Source: Melampsora larici-populina 98AG31
Lineage: Eukaryota > Basidiomycota > Pucciniomycetes > Pucciniales > Melampsoraceae
DNA: 64,000 nt
NCBI RefSeq assembly: GCF_000204055.1
Contig: NW_006768812.1
Span: 255,388 to 319,387 of the forward strand
Reading direction: 5' to 3'
Shown: positions 47,075 to 59,147 of the stretch, in pieces
How the letters are laid out: each line of letters opens with the position of its first letter
Position numbering within the stretch: the stretch's first letter is position 1
Translations under genes and position numbers: made by a program
Notes under the pieces: model-generated
What the model was told of the DNA's origin: nothing
The model's input: only the letters and a program-made list of their open reading frames with translations
Database searches by the model: none

Positions 47075-48844
47075 TCAATTCTCACCAATAGTGGTGTGAT
47101 CGCCTCCACCAGTCTGTGTCTCGTTGGAATCGACCGGAGTGCTGGCCTTGACTACCAAATATCTTTTAGCCAAGATATCTTCGATCCATATCTTCACCTT
47201 ATCATCAGACAGCCTTCCTGCCGCTGAGCCTCTTGCAAGCATCTCGTCGGTAACTCTTGAATCGGGTTGGCGTTGAATTTTGAGCTGTATATCTCCACGG
47301 TATGTTCTGGTCTTCAAGGTCTCTTGCGGATTTGGGGTTTGAGGGTGAGTATCCGTCTTCGTTTGGCGTCCACCTGGGAGATGGGCTTCTGAGATCAAAA
47401 AAAACACATGAACAAATGTCAATCAAACGTTGTTTGCGTCTAATATAAACATGAAGGTCACCTATAAGGCCATTGAGGCGTGTGATAAGCTCCTTTCTCA
47501 ACAAGGTTTGAGGAGTGGAGTCGGTCGACTTCTTCTTTGACCTCTGGCTGGCAAAAGTTGCTTGGGTGGCCTCAAGGGCGAACCGTTCGAGTAGGTGAAA
47601 CTCATCCCGTGCATGAACAGCCCAGTATTTGCTTGACGTGAACTCATCTTGATATAAGGCCCGAGTTCCCGTCTCATTTGGATTCCATGTGGCGACAAGA
47701 AGGTGGAAGTGAAATTTGAATTTGTTATTAATGATCTGAAGCTAAAAACCATGAATGAGATGATATTTTTATACGTATGTTAGTCAAAAGGCTTCTGGCT
47801 CGAGTTTGGAAATGTAAGGACACAAATTGATAGTACATACCTGCTGAACAACCTTCTTGATTTCTTCGATGCCAACCTTTTCAATCTTTTGAGCATTCAC
47901 GCTATGTCGGCACAGCTGACCGTGTTTGAAATCGCGAGCCACCGCAGTCAAGCTCACTACTGACTTGAAAATAGGTACGTACTTTGCCTTCTCCTCTAGA
48001 CTCAAAGGTTGCAGATCATTGGGTGTTGGAATGGTGGAGGTCGGATCCGGTGTAGAGGTATCCGTTGGGTGATCTTCTCGCATCACCTCTTGTACAAGCT
48101 GGTCAAAGAGAGGTGGTGTGAAAACGTCCTTCTGCTCGTCGGCAAAGGCTGTCCAAGCATTTCCAACTGTTTTGTTTCTCTGCTTGAAGCCTGCCGATTG
48201 ACCTTTGGGTGGCACTTCAAAAGAATTAGGATGGTGAGACAGTCGATGAGTTAAGAAGAAATGGAATCTGATTGGATACAATTTGAGGTACTTACTTGGT
48301 GTAGTTGTACTTACTATGCTGCATGACTGGTAATTGGTATATTTGTTAGGCTCGCGGGCAAGCGGCCCTTCGTTCCTGACATTGAAAAAGATCAATGATT
48401 TTTGGAAGAGAGCTACAGTCAGTGAGGAAAAGCGAGTACATACAAGGATGCATCAAGTGTATGTTTGCTGATTCCTTCGGCTATACACAACATTGTCTTA
48501 TCGAGGTTATATTGGGCTTGAAGTGATTGTGCCTCAAAGAGAATGGCGGGGGGGGTGCGTGTCTTGAGGCCACGTCGTCGAGAAAGAATCCTATCAGAAC
48601 GGATTTGGCCCCATTCAAGTCCAATTTCGTGGTAGTTATGAATGGTTGGAAGTTCGAGGGGAGTCTTCTTTTTGCGTTTACCTGGAGCTGTTTGTGTTTG
48701 TGTTGGGGGGTTGTGATCCTCATCTTCGGTTGAACCATAGAGCCGACTTGATGATGAAGATGTTCTAGAATCTGATCTGGATCTGTTGGTCTCTGCACCA
48801 ACGCGACCACCTCCTCGTCCGTTTGTGCAAGTGTTGTATGGCAT
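47075..48844 (-). CDS. KDZ accessory protein of unknown function
   Basis: About five exons on the minus strand. ATG 48844 (MPYNTCTNGRGGG), a basic KRKKKTP stretch, LEWGQIRSDRILSRRRGLKTRTPPAILFEAQSLQAQYNLDKTMLCIAEGISKHTLDASL, then introns, VPPKGQSAGFKQRNKTVGNAWTAFADEQKDVFTPPLFDQL, LSLEEKAKYVPIFKSVVSL, a segment LLVATWNP...DEFTSSKYWAVHARDEFHLLERFALEAT, RKELITRLNGLI, and a C-terminal part RVTDEMLARGSAAGRLSDDKVKIWIEDILAKRYLV before a stop at 47075. No catalytic motif is apparent. It lies convergently with the right repeat as the element's third gene. Its conservation pattern looks like a real protein, possibly a DNA-binding or packaging partner of the transposase. Confidence 0.6.
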
Positions 48845-48982
48845 ATTGATTGAGGTCTGGTTGAAGGTAGGTGATAGTGAGCTGGGGAAGAAGGTATTGG
48901 TGAGAAAGAAATCGAAGAAGTATCTGTTGAAAAGTTGATGAGTGAGAGGAAAGTCAGTTGGTGAGTTGGCTGGTGAGCAGTT

Positions 48983-49388
48983 GGTGAAGTGGATGGTGAG
49001 TTGAGTAGTGAGGTGGGTGACTCGGGTTGGTGAAGTCGGTGGTGAGTTGGGTGGTGAGGGGTGAGACTTGGGTTGGTGAATGAGAGGTGAGGAGGAGGTG
49101 AATGGGAGGTGAGGAAGAGGTGAATGGGAGGTGAGGAGGCGGTGAGAAAATGGTGAGAAAATGGTGAGGAGGAGGTGAATGGGCGGTGAGGAGGCGGTGA
49201 GAAGATGGTGAGGTGGATGGGTGACTCAGGGGGTGGGGTATGTGAATCGTGTACTTGGCAAGATTCTGACCTCACAAAAGATGTATTTGTACATCTTGGA
49301 ACATCTTGCAGGTGTTTTCGGAGTCTATCGGTCGGTACCGATTTGTTTTCTGTCGGATACTCTCGGATCTTTTCAAGGCGCACAGGTG
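48983..49388. repeat. KDZ terminal inverted repeat, right
   Basis: About 405 bp. Relative to the left repeat it has an expansion of about 80-90 bp in the GGTGAGGAGG/GGTGAATGGG minisatellite (about 49070-49200). These subterminal repeats are candidates for transposase binding. Confidence 0.88.
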
Positions 49389-49396
49389 CTCCCCCA
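49389..49396. repeat. KDZ target-site duplication CTCCCCCA, right
   Basis: It is identical to 37403-37410. On the minus strand it forms the first 8 nt of an exon, directly after the acceptor GGGGCAG. Confidence 0.93.
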
Positions 49397-50391
49397 CTGC
49401 CCCAAAATCAGTCACAATCAAGGCCAGAGAATGTAAATGCCTCACCATAGTCACCCATACATTATGTTCTACTAAAAGGGTGCTCCAGAGTCCTTCTCCA
49501 ACGTTGCGCTCCAGGACATAGCCACGTCCAGAAACGCTGATTAAGTTTACTTTCAAGTCAGATAATGCAAGCCATTCCGGCGATCTCTTGAGGAGAGGTC
49601 CTTGGACGATGACTACCGTATTAGACTCATCGTTGGGAGCAGCAACGTCACCTTCTAATGACACGATATCTCCATCATTGAATAGTGTTTTGTCGTCAAT
49701 ACGGATCTTGAAGATCGAATTCGACCAGCGAGCGAGGGTATTCTCTGACACCACCTCGAAGCATCGATGCCACTCTCCGAAACCCCCTAATTTGAAAGTC
49801 TGTGAATACGTCAGTTACACCGATGCTATTTCTCAGTGCTCTTGACAATACCACTCACTTCGTTGCGCAAAGAAACAATGCCTTTCCATCGCATATTCAG
49901 TGGTGAAGGTAACGACATTGTTGAACTGACAAAGGTGAATATCGGTATTGCAAAACACACTTTGTTGACGAGATGTTGGTAGTGTCCACAACATTTCTAT
50001 TTTGAACTGCCAGACCCGAATAATCACCACTATCAACTTATGCTTCAGAACATTATTTGTAATCAAGGCACAGTACTCAAACGGCTCAGTCCATGTCACT
50101 CCGACATAAAGTGTAGCAATCGAAAGGCTGTAGTTGTAGTCATCAAGTAAATTCCGGAAATGCGGGCACCCTACATGCCGACAAAGTCAATAAAAAAAGG
50201 GGTCAATACTGACGCTCTCGATTCATGATATTGTTGCTACCATGGTGAAAAACACCACTGCACAGGGCATTTTTGAACATGTTCTCCGCGATAACGACTG
50301 CCTTCAAAAGAAACCAATTTACCAACGAGGATCGTTGAACTAAAATAACGTAGTGCGCTACTGCGTTGATTCTACAGAAGTTAAATACCAA
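49389..50391 (-). pseudogene. OB-fold-like paralog E, 5' part
   Basis: Minus-strand coding pieces: a possible first exon from 50391; NLLDDYNYSLSIATLYVGVTWTEPFEYCALITNN (about 50160-50060); VTFTTEYAMERHCFFAQR (to about 49860); an intron; GFGEWHRCFEVVSENTLARWSNSIFKIRIDD, NDGDIVSLEGDVAAPNDESNTVVIVQG, GEGLWSTLLVEHNVWVTM; then an intron with donor GTGAGG and acceptor GGGGCAG at 49397. The next exon is cut after 8 nt by the KDZ element and continues at 37410. GDIVSLEGDV resembles the OB-like motif of the paralogs. The N-terminal splices are not settled. Confidence 0.55.
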
Positions 50392-51334
50392 ATTCTATAT
50401 CCCGTCAAAATATGTCGTTAATACAAAGCGGAGTAAAATTAAGACAATTGTCGGAAGACATTGCAAGGTCGAAAAGAGAGGTCGATGTGTTCCTGCCTCA
50501 CATTTTACACTACAGAACTATACAACGCTGGTATGCTAATATCTATATGCTAATATGTCGATTGCTGATATAGACAGCCCTAGACTCAACTCTCGATATC
50601 AGTGAAACGCCGTGTTGATACTCGAGGCTTGATGGCGATACCTACACCTAACTCGGAGCAAAGATCACTGCGCGGGAACACGGACAATGCATTGTTAAGC
50701 ACATCGATTCACAATTGCGATCACGACCGGGCATGGACTTCGATGCGCATGGTGGCTCAGTGGGTGTGTTGAGTTGATACCGTTGTCGAAAGGCGATTCC
50801 ATGTCACTTTGGGCCAGACAGACTGCCGACTACGATTGTGACCATGCGGTGCTTTCGTTGAGGCAGACCTGCAACTGTCCAGTTCGTCGCTCATCTTCAG
50901 TTGCCGTCAGCTTTTCAAGTCCAAACTGTGACCGCTGACTAGAGTTTTGATACCTGACCAGGAACAGCATCGTGCCTCACTATTCGTTCATTTTTTCATC
51001 GCCGCTATGAGTGTGCCTCATTGCTCTACTGTATCATTACGCCGACCAGGACAGCTCCCAACCGGATCAGTGCTCATCATTCGACACGCTTTCGCCGCGC
51101 AACGCTATTGACACCTATTCAAATGCCCGGTTAGTCACTATGCCACGACGGTCCAGAAAAACAGTGACCTTACAGTCGGAATTTCTACAAATACTACCGG
51201 TGTCCCCCTTGATCCAGCGTTCAATCACTATCTGCCATCATCTTTCCTCCCGATCCTCTGCGTACAATACCACCTCACTTTAGATTTTTAAATTCGTCTC
51301 TTAGTCTCCAGTAATCCATACACATTGATTGATA

Positions 51335-52515
51335 ATGGCACTGCAAATGAAGAAAAACAACAACCGTACTCCATCGCATCCAATCCGTGTTGGCTTTATG
51401 GGTGAAGCCGGTGCTCAAGTACGTTTTTCTGTTGATCAATTCCACTTTATCGTCAACTGACATTCTGCTTGGCAGGCGCTTGCGAAGATGAACGGCAGCA
51501 AGGGTTTCATATCACATCACGCGTCTATAGCCACATCTGGAATGAACGGCGGCGCTCCTTTTGAAAATCCTATCCAAATAACATCATACGGTTCACAGGC
51601 TGACACTCTGGCCGCAAAGAATGTTTATTCGATGAACTGCAAACTCATCGGTACCAACAACAGTACCAATGATCAGCTTCATTTCGAAAATGCTAACCGT
51701 ATCAACCTCGGTTCGGTCGACAAATTCGGCGAGTTCTTTGTCGGGGAGTTGATCAACAAAATCACGATATCGGCGTTGGGATATGTTGTCGGAAGAGATT
51801 TGATCACCGACCCGGTCTTTAAAGGTAAAAGTACCGTCGTCGTCACGTTGAAGTCAACTGACTACGATCCCTTGGTTCGTCCACGTTACTCATTTTGGGA
51901 TAAGTCTCGACGCTAACTTCATTTTGATCAGACCAAGGCCAATGTTAGCTGGCACACCAAGCATTATATTCCTCCCGTGCGCAACATGGAGAAAGCGCAG
52001 AATCTCTGCCAGTTGGGTCGTGAGGTGCTGCTTACTGGACAAATTAAAGACTATGACTCCAATCTCTTTATGTGGGAAAGCGAGGTAAGTATGTTGCTGC
52101 CTGTTGAAGATCTCCTACTGACGACATCGATTTCGCATAGCAGGTTCATGCAATCAGCATCTGTCATGGAGAAATCACTATTCAATCAACGCCTTCGTCA
52201 CGATCTGGTGGTGGTCCGAGTGGTGGCAGAATTCCTCTATCTCTGTAAGTGTTAACCTAACCAACCGCCACCGAATTTAACTAATGCTGTAATGATAGAA
52301 ATCGAAACCCAGGTAGCAATGTCGCCAGTACTTCGTCTCAACAAATAGAGTCAACAGCCCCCCAGAGTATCGCCACCGATAACTCCGATCCATTGTATGA
52401 GTCTTTATTTGGCGGTAACGAAGCCGAAGTTAGCGGAGATGAGTCGGGTAGCGAGGTTGATTCCCCGCTCGCTGAGGTTACTAACTCCGCCGGCAAACGT
52501 CGCAGACGAAACTGA
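51335..52515 (+). CDS. OB-fold-like Helitron cargo protein, paralog F (intact)
   Basis: Five exons, 51335-51418, 51476-51874, 51932-52084, 52144-52244 and 52299-52515, joining to 317 aa with no interruption. ATG at 51335 (MALQMKKNNNRTPSHPIRVGFMGEAG). Segments: AKNVYSMNCKLIGTNN; KITISALGYVVGRDL; STVVVTLKSTDYDPL (intron); VSWHTKHYIPPVRN; QLGREVLLTGQIKDYDSNLFMWESE (intron GTAAGT); VHAISICHGEITI; SGGGPSGGRIPLSL; then a Ser/Glu-rich tail ending in the nuclear-signal-like KRRRR. The GREVLLTGQI strand-turn-strand and the intron before VHAISI match A, C, D and E. It is the best-preserved cargo gene and lies 1.1 kb upstream of the Rep/helicase. Role inferred: nuclear single-strand binding partner. Confidence 0.7.
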
Positions 52516-53636
52516 TGTCGTCCGCAACGTCTCGGTGAAGAACTTTTTGGTACGGCATCAAATCTCTAATTCCGATCACTGCCGTTTTTTGCGCTTCCAT
52601 TGCTTTCAGGAGTCTGCATCATAGCACCACAAGATTGTTTTCTGTTCTTTTTTACCTAATGTGTCTAGATTCAATTCTCACTGCGCGCTGTTCCTTTTTC
52701 TGTTCTGTCATATTTCCTGTGTATATACCTCCAAATTTGTAGATATTTCAGCATTGCTACCAAAATTAACTACAGCCATTCTTTTTATTACTTTTGACCG
52801 AGGTGGAAAATTCAATGCAGGTCACAACGCACCAGGCTGGGCAGAAATGCAGCTGAGGTGGTGTGTAAGCGCTCTCAATGGCGAGAGGACATTGTAACAT
52901 CAGCAAATGGCGCTGAATGCCCACTCTCGGCAACGGCAGGACTAAGCAGATAACTATATCAATCCAGTCAAACTGGAAGTGACATCAGCCACGATCCGAA
53001 CGTTGATTCATCGCCACGGAGTCCTAATTGTTAATCACTAACCGGATATACATACATAGGAACGATGCTTATCCGTTGCAGCATTACTATTCTCTTTTTC
53101 AATTGAGCAGTCTTTCAACCAGCTGAATTTCTGCACTTCCCACTCTTCGTTCGCAAACCAATTTCTATCCACCATCAACAAATCGTTGACACCTCTCAGC
53201 GTACAGGTTACCTGCCTCCGGAAAACGATCTCAAAAGCACCATTGGCTCGAAGGATTCTTTCCTGCTGCCGTGACTTTGATCTCTGTCACAAGTATTGCT
53301 GCTACCCGGTGCCAACACATCATCTTATTCTTCAACACGAGAATCGCCACCCCGCAGCACAGTTTGAGAGGTCTATAGCCAGAGCCCCGACAGAAATATC
53401 CCGTAAGTCATTTCCATCAGTGATCATCGTGCCAATGATCAATAACATTGATAGTGTTTGTAAACAACACGACGCCTATTGTTTTTGAATAAGGAGACTA
53501 CCACACAACAGCGGCAGAAATCACGACCAGGTCGAACGCGCTGTTCAACTCCATCCACAGTGTACGTGATTTGATTGCTGTCCGAAGTCACAAATTCTGA
53601 TTTTTATTACTACGTCGTTCAGGCTCCGCATCTCCA
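52516..53636 (+). other. Non-coding stretch before the Helitron Rep gene
   Basis: No gene is supported. It probably contains the promoter and leader of the Rep/helicase gene. A short upstream exon (about 53575-53636) cannot be excluded. Confidence 0.4.
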
Positions 53637-56600
53637 ATGGCACCACGTCAAGCTGCAGCGAGTCAACCTGCCGAGAACCACCAATGTTTTCTGCTACATC
53701 GATTCAGAGAGGAGATCCCACACAATCTCGGGGTTTGCACTGACATCTGTATTAAATGTCGAGCATTGCACTGGACGAAGGAACGACCAAAGAAATCACC
53801 TCTGGGCCAACCGACTTCCTACACAATGTGCTGCAGAAACGGTAAAATCAAATTGCCACAACATTACTTTACGTTTCCGAGCGCGCCGCCGTTCCTCATT
53901 GGCTTATTGACCAAAGATACAGACCGTGAGCAGCCTCTTCGCGATGGAATACGCAAAGATACTGACATTTGTTACAACAGGTGTCGTCAAATTCCGCAAC
54001 AACATTAGGAACTACAACAATGCTCTAAGCTTCACGTCTCTAGGATGTAAAATCGATCGTAGTGTCGACGGACCATTTGGAATCCGTTGTTTCAAAATAT
54101 TCGGACAATTGGTCCACAACATGGGGAGCATTCTCCCGCGAAATAACGAGGCACCGGCTTTTGCACAAATCTATCTTATGGGCCAGGACACCAACGATGA
54201 AGCCGATCATCGGGTTTTTATGTCTCAATCAGATATTGACCCGAGTATCATAAAGCAATTTTTGGATTTCTTTTACGTTTCTAATCCGTACGCTATCCAA
54301 TTTAAAATGGCATATCAAATATCACTTCAATACGAAAGTATCTCCTTTCGAATCAAATCTATACCACCACCGCCTCCTGGACAATTCAGCCACGATGTGA
54401 GAACGTATGTGCGGCCTGCAGCTTCTGAAGTGGCCATGGTGGTTGGGGGCGGAGGGGATATAGGTGAGAACGATAGAGACATAATCTTACACAGCGTCGA
54501 CGGGGGTTTCAAACGGGTTTCGGAGCGTCACACGGGCTACTTACCATTACGGTATCCAGTACTCTTCCCATGGGGTCAAGCGGGCTATGACGAGAATTAT
54601 CGGGTGCCGACGCAGGATAGTAAGTTCTTTTTTTACAATTTTCGAGTTCGGCACATACTAATCGTTTCTCAGATGTGGGCAGAAAAGTTTCAACTTTGAA
54701 GTGGTTTGCATATCTGCTTTTTCATTGACCGAAGGAATTTTCGACTATCCTGTCGTCACACATGCTACTGCAGGAACTCGCAACCGATTTATACGCCTGC
54801 GTCGAAAATCAACGTATCATGTATTTCAGAACTCACCAGGATGACATCCGCGCCGACCTTTACTCCGGCGCCGTCGAAGCATTGGGTCGGAACGATTTTT
54901 CGTTTGGACGTCGCGTAATATTACCTTCATCACACATTGGCGGACCCCGAGCGATGACCCAGCTCTACTACGATGCCATGGCGTTAGTTCGTCACTACGG
55001 TCCTCCGAGCTTTTTCATTACCATGACAGTGAACGACAACTGGCCGGAGATTGAGTCGGAGTTGAAGCATGGACAAACAGCAATGAATCGGCCCGACGCA
55101 ATTACCCGAGTTTTCAATATGAAGTGGGAAGATATGATGCACGATGTAAATAAAAAAGGGAGGCTTGGTGCTGGGCGTTCGCACGTTTCGACAATCGAAT
55201 TTCAGGGCAGAGGAAGGCCACACGCCCATTTCATCCTGATCCTTGCCAAGGGTGCGGCACCGCGGACACCGCACGCAGTTGATTTGGTGGTTTGTGCGGA
55301 GATACCAGATCCAGACGACGAGGATATTCTATACGAGGCTGTCACGAAATTTATGCTGCATGGTCCATGCAAGGAAGGCAGCACATGTTGGAAANNNNNN
55401 NNNNNNNNNNNNNNNNNNNNNNNNNNNNNNNNNNNNNNNNNNNNNNNNNNNNNNNNNNNNNNNNNNNNNNNNNNNNNNNNNNNNNNNNNNNNNNTATTGG
55501 CGCCGGGATAATGGTAGAACATTTGTGAGGGGGGGATACACTTATACCAATCGCAATGTTGTGGCGTATAATCCTTTCCTACTATTGAAGTACAATTGCC
55601 ATTTAAATGTTGAAGTCGCGTGTAGCATCCAAGCGCTGAAATATCTGTACAAATATATTACTAAAGGCCACGATCGTGCGTCGTTGTCAATGTCGGCGGA
55701 GAACGAGCTTGATATCTACATCGATGGTAGAAGCTTGACAGGCACTGAAGGTACGTGCTGCTTAATATATAATTCATTCCTTCCGCTAATGATTCGTCTT
55801 TCCAGCATGTTGGCAGTTATTTATGTTTGTGATGTCCACTTGATTCCCCGCGGTTCAACGTCTTCCACTCCACATGCCACGAGACAACGTTGTATATTTT
55901 CGCACAATTCGATCTTTACAAAACCAGATTGATTCCGGCAGGGCTTCGCGGACACCATTAACGCAGTTCTTTATGTTGTGTCAGCAAAACTACTACTTAG
56001 TCAATGCGAAGATTAGCGTCAGGACTTTAACATACCCCGAGATGGTGTACTATTTCTCCTGGGATGAGGACGAAAAGGAATGGAAAGTCAGGACCAACAA
56101 ATCAAAAACGATCCCAAGAGTTTATTTCGCCAGTTTGTCACAAGGTGACCGCTATTATCTTCGCCTGCTACTCTTCAACGTCAAGGGACCGACGTCGTAT
56201 GAAGATCTCCGCACGGTCGACGGCATTACGTATGAAAAATTCAATGGAGCAGCTGCAGCTTTGGGTTTGTTGCTCAACGACGATCATTTCATTGCTACCT
56301 TGGAAGAGTGTTCGCAAACACAATCGACATATCAGCTCAGAAGCATCTTTGCAATTATTCTCAAGTATGGAAGTGCAAGCGATCCAGCGAGACTTTGGGA
56401 TTTATTCAGAACTCCGTTGTCTGAGGACTGCGCTTACGCGATGAAGCAGGTTGATGCCGAGAGGGTACCAACTCTCGAAATGATCGAAGCATTAGCTCTG
56501 TGGCGACTCGATGACTCCCTCTCAGAAGTCGGTCTCGACCTCGCCACGATGGGATTACCGCAGCCGAATCTAGCCTGTCTGGATGGATATGGTCTTCTAC

Positions 56601-58108
56601 TAGGTTACGAGAATGACGATGATTTCTCTATGGATGCCAGCACTGACTATGTAATGGACAATCTGGGCATGATGAATGATGAGCAGATGGCATTGTTCGA
56701 GGAAGTCAGGACGGCGATTGCGATGCAGCGTTCAGCATTGTATTTCCTCGACGGGCCGGGCGGTACAGGCAAGACATTTACGATCAACACCATTCTTCAT
56801 TACGGTAATGCAATGCGGGTTCCATTTCTGTCGGTTGCATCCTCTGGAATCGCTGCATTGTTATTGTACAAAGGTACCACGGCGCACTCAGCGTTCAAAA
56901 TTCCGTTAAATCCCGACGACGCTTCAGTGTGCAATTTTAGTGGGCGAGATGCAGTGTCCAGACGGTTGCAAGAGTGCAAGATTATCGTCTGGGACGAAAT
57001 TTCAATGCAGAATAAGGCTGATATTCATTGTGTCAATCGCTCTCTCATGGAATTGCGGAAAGTGGACAAGCCATTTGGTGGAATTATAGTCCTCTTCGCT
57101 GGAGATTTTCGTCAGACTTTGCCGGTAATTCCGCGCGCCACGGTCCCTCAACAAGCAACTGCGTTGTTACGGAGGTCTTATTTGTGGCCTTTGGTGGAGC
57201 AATTTGCATTGGTGATCAATGTACGTCTACTCGGCGCCGAAGGAAGACGCCCAAATTCACTACGAAGAAACGCCAAATATGCCGCTTGGCTATTAAAATT
57301 AGGATCCGGTGACCTTCAAACCCAAACGCAATCCACCGTTCCAATTGATCACATCAACGTTAAATGTGTCGCACCAAATAAACTTTACGACAAACGAATG
57401 GTGTTGAAGTTATACTCCAAAGTCAACGCTTTGAAGGTCGCTGGAGATTGGGTTCCGTTAGCAGACTTTTACGCGGACAGGTGTATCATAACACCACTGA
57501 ATCAAACGGTGGTTACAATTAATGAAGAAATACTAGAAAAGCTCGACGGTGAGACATTTGTGTCATATTCAATTGACACCAATGATGATTCGACGACATG
57601 CGAACCCTTAACACCTGAAATGCTGAACTCTTTCGCGGTTCCAAACTTTCCAATTCACGAGCTCCATTTGAAATCGGCGATGCCAATCATTTTATTACGG
57701 AATCTGAATCTCAAACAGGGTTTGTGCAATGGCACTAGAATGTTAATTACTCACGTAGCGAGAACGTATTTGTCATGCAGGATTATTACTGGGGCGAAGA
57801 AAGGCAAGAAGGTAACAATCCCACGTATCAATTTACATCGCACTGGCAGCGCTATTTGTCCATTACCGTTTTACAGATATCAATACCCAGTTGCTCCTGC
57901 ATTTTCTATGACGGTGAATAAGTCTCAAGGCCAAAGTCTTAATCATGTTGTCGTCTTTCTACCAAGCCCGGTCTTTTCGCACGGACAATTGTACGTAGCG
58001 CTATCGCGGTGCACAAGCGTAGAAAACATCAAACTATGCATGTCGGTCCCGAGTACAACAAACGCGACTATGAACATTGTATACAAGAATATATTGTCTG
58101 ACGGCTGA
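53637..58108 (+). pseudogene. Helitron Rep/PIF1-like helicase
   Basis: Rolling-circle replication initiator and helicase. N-terminal Cys/His region (CTDICIKCRALHW, MCCRNGKI), intron 53926-53980, FRNNIRNYNNALSFTSLG, YPVLFPWGQAGY; Rep domain with FFITMTVNDNWPE and GRGRPHAHFIL (HUH histidines 55221-55229); then a 100-N gap; then the tyrosine region KYLYKYITKGHDRA; then helicase with GPGGTGKT (Walker A), VWDEIS (Walker B), FAGDFRQTLPVIP, and FSMTVNKSQGQSL...QLYVALSRC. Defects: TGA at 54726-54728 in the FAY...EFSTIL region, where arginine is plausible, and a frame break with TGA near 55843. The helicase half (55874-58108) is fully open. It may be a recently decayed copy, or some breaks may be assembly error near the gap. 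Confidence 0.9.
55395..55494. other. Assembly gap of 100 N
   Basis: Exactly 100 unknown bases inside the Rep domain between the HUH and tyrosine motifs. The round number suggests a placeholder, so the true length is unknown. Confidence 0.99.
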
Positions 58109-59147
58109 TAACTTTTAACGTACGTTGAAGTTGCCAATATAATGGCACGACTACTCAGCTGACGCGCCATTTACTTTCATCGCAGAGCCGCCTGTGGTAT
58201 CGACGGGAGGCTACGGTACAAGAATCAATGACGATTTTGTGGAAATTGCCTACTATGTTGACGGCTGATGGATGCCGGTTTTGGCCGGCGGTAGGATTAG
58301 TTTTTGGAAATGTAGCCTGGACCAATATCAAATCTCTATGTAGTGCGTTGACAATTCAAGCAATGCACATTACCGTATTCTGCTTTGACTATGCTGTGAC
58401 GAACAACTCTACTAAATTGCAGTCGCATTCAGGTTGTTTACAATCGTGACCGCATGGACAGCATGATACAACTGCACAGAAATAAATTCCCACACACTCA
58501 GAGTCATAGCGAGTGAAAACATTGTCGTAGTTAAATGTATATGCCTGGCTGATGCCGAATCGATGGATGGAGTATTCATTGAGCCAAATCATAGCTCTGA
58601 GTTGCAGTGCATTATTGAATATCACTCATTGCCTTGACACAGTGTTACCTCAATATAGTGACACAGACACTTCATGCTGTTGAGCCCATGATCGACATGA
58701 TGCAAATAGTGACAGCTTTCAATGAAATACTGCAAAGACGGATAATAAAGGTAAACACTTCCAAAGCTATGGTGGGTACCAATGAACTGAAGCATTGTAT
58801 AGCTCAATGATATGACCCTTATAGCGACAGAATCAATGATGACGCTGCCGGGACAGAGCCGAAGGGCTGCGATGGATATTGCTGAGTAGAAGTGCAGCGG
58901 GTCAGTTAGTGTGCGATGTAATATAAAGGTAAAGTCACGATGACATAAATGTATATAAAAACGGTGTCACAAAATAATGTATCAATGCCAGCTATGGCGC
59001 CGCTTTCAGTGTCAAGTGCGGAGATGCAGTACTCTCAGGGCGGATCGTAACCAGGGCCACTATGACGCAGTTCAGGATGTCGTATAATCAATCCGTTGTG
59101 AAGACTTCCCAACCAATGACAACATTACATGAACATCAACAATGAAC
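58109..59147. other. Non-coding stretch downstream of the Helitron helicase
   Basis: No gene is supported. GC- and CpG-rich compared with host DNA. Confidence 0.5.

Larger units (their letters stand above)
37411..49388. mobile_element. KDZ (Kyakuja-Dileera-Zisupton) DNA transposon, 11,978 bp
   Basis: Long terminal inverted repeats start CACCTGTGCGCCTTGAAAAG at each end and are flanked by a perfect 8-bp duplication. It contains a KDZ transposase (minus), a FAR1/GCM-like DNA-binding protein gene (plus) and an accessory gene (minus), with a 4.4-kb AT-rich non-coding middle. Excising it and one duplication copy rejoins paralog E. Both ends are complete, so the element may be mobile. Confidence 0.92.
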
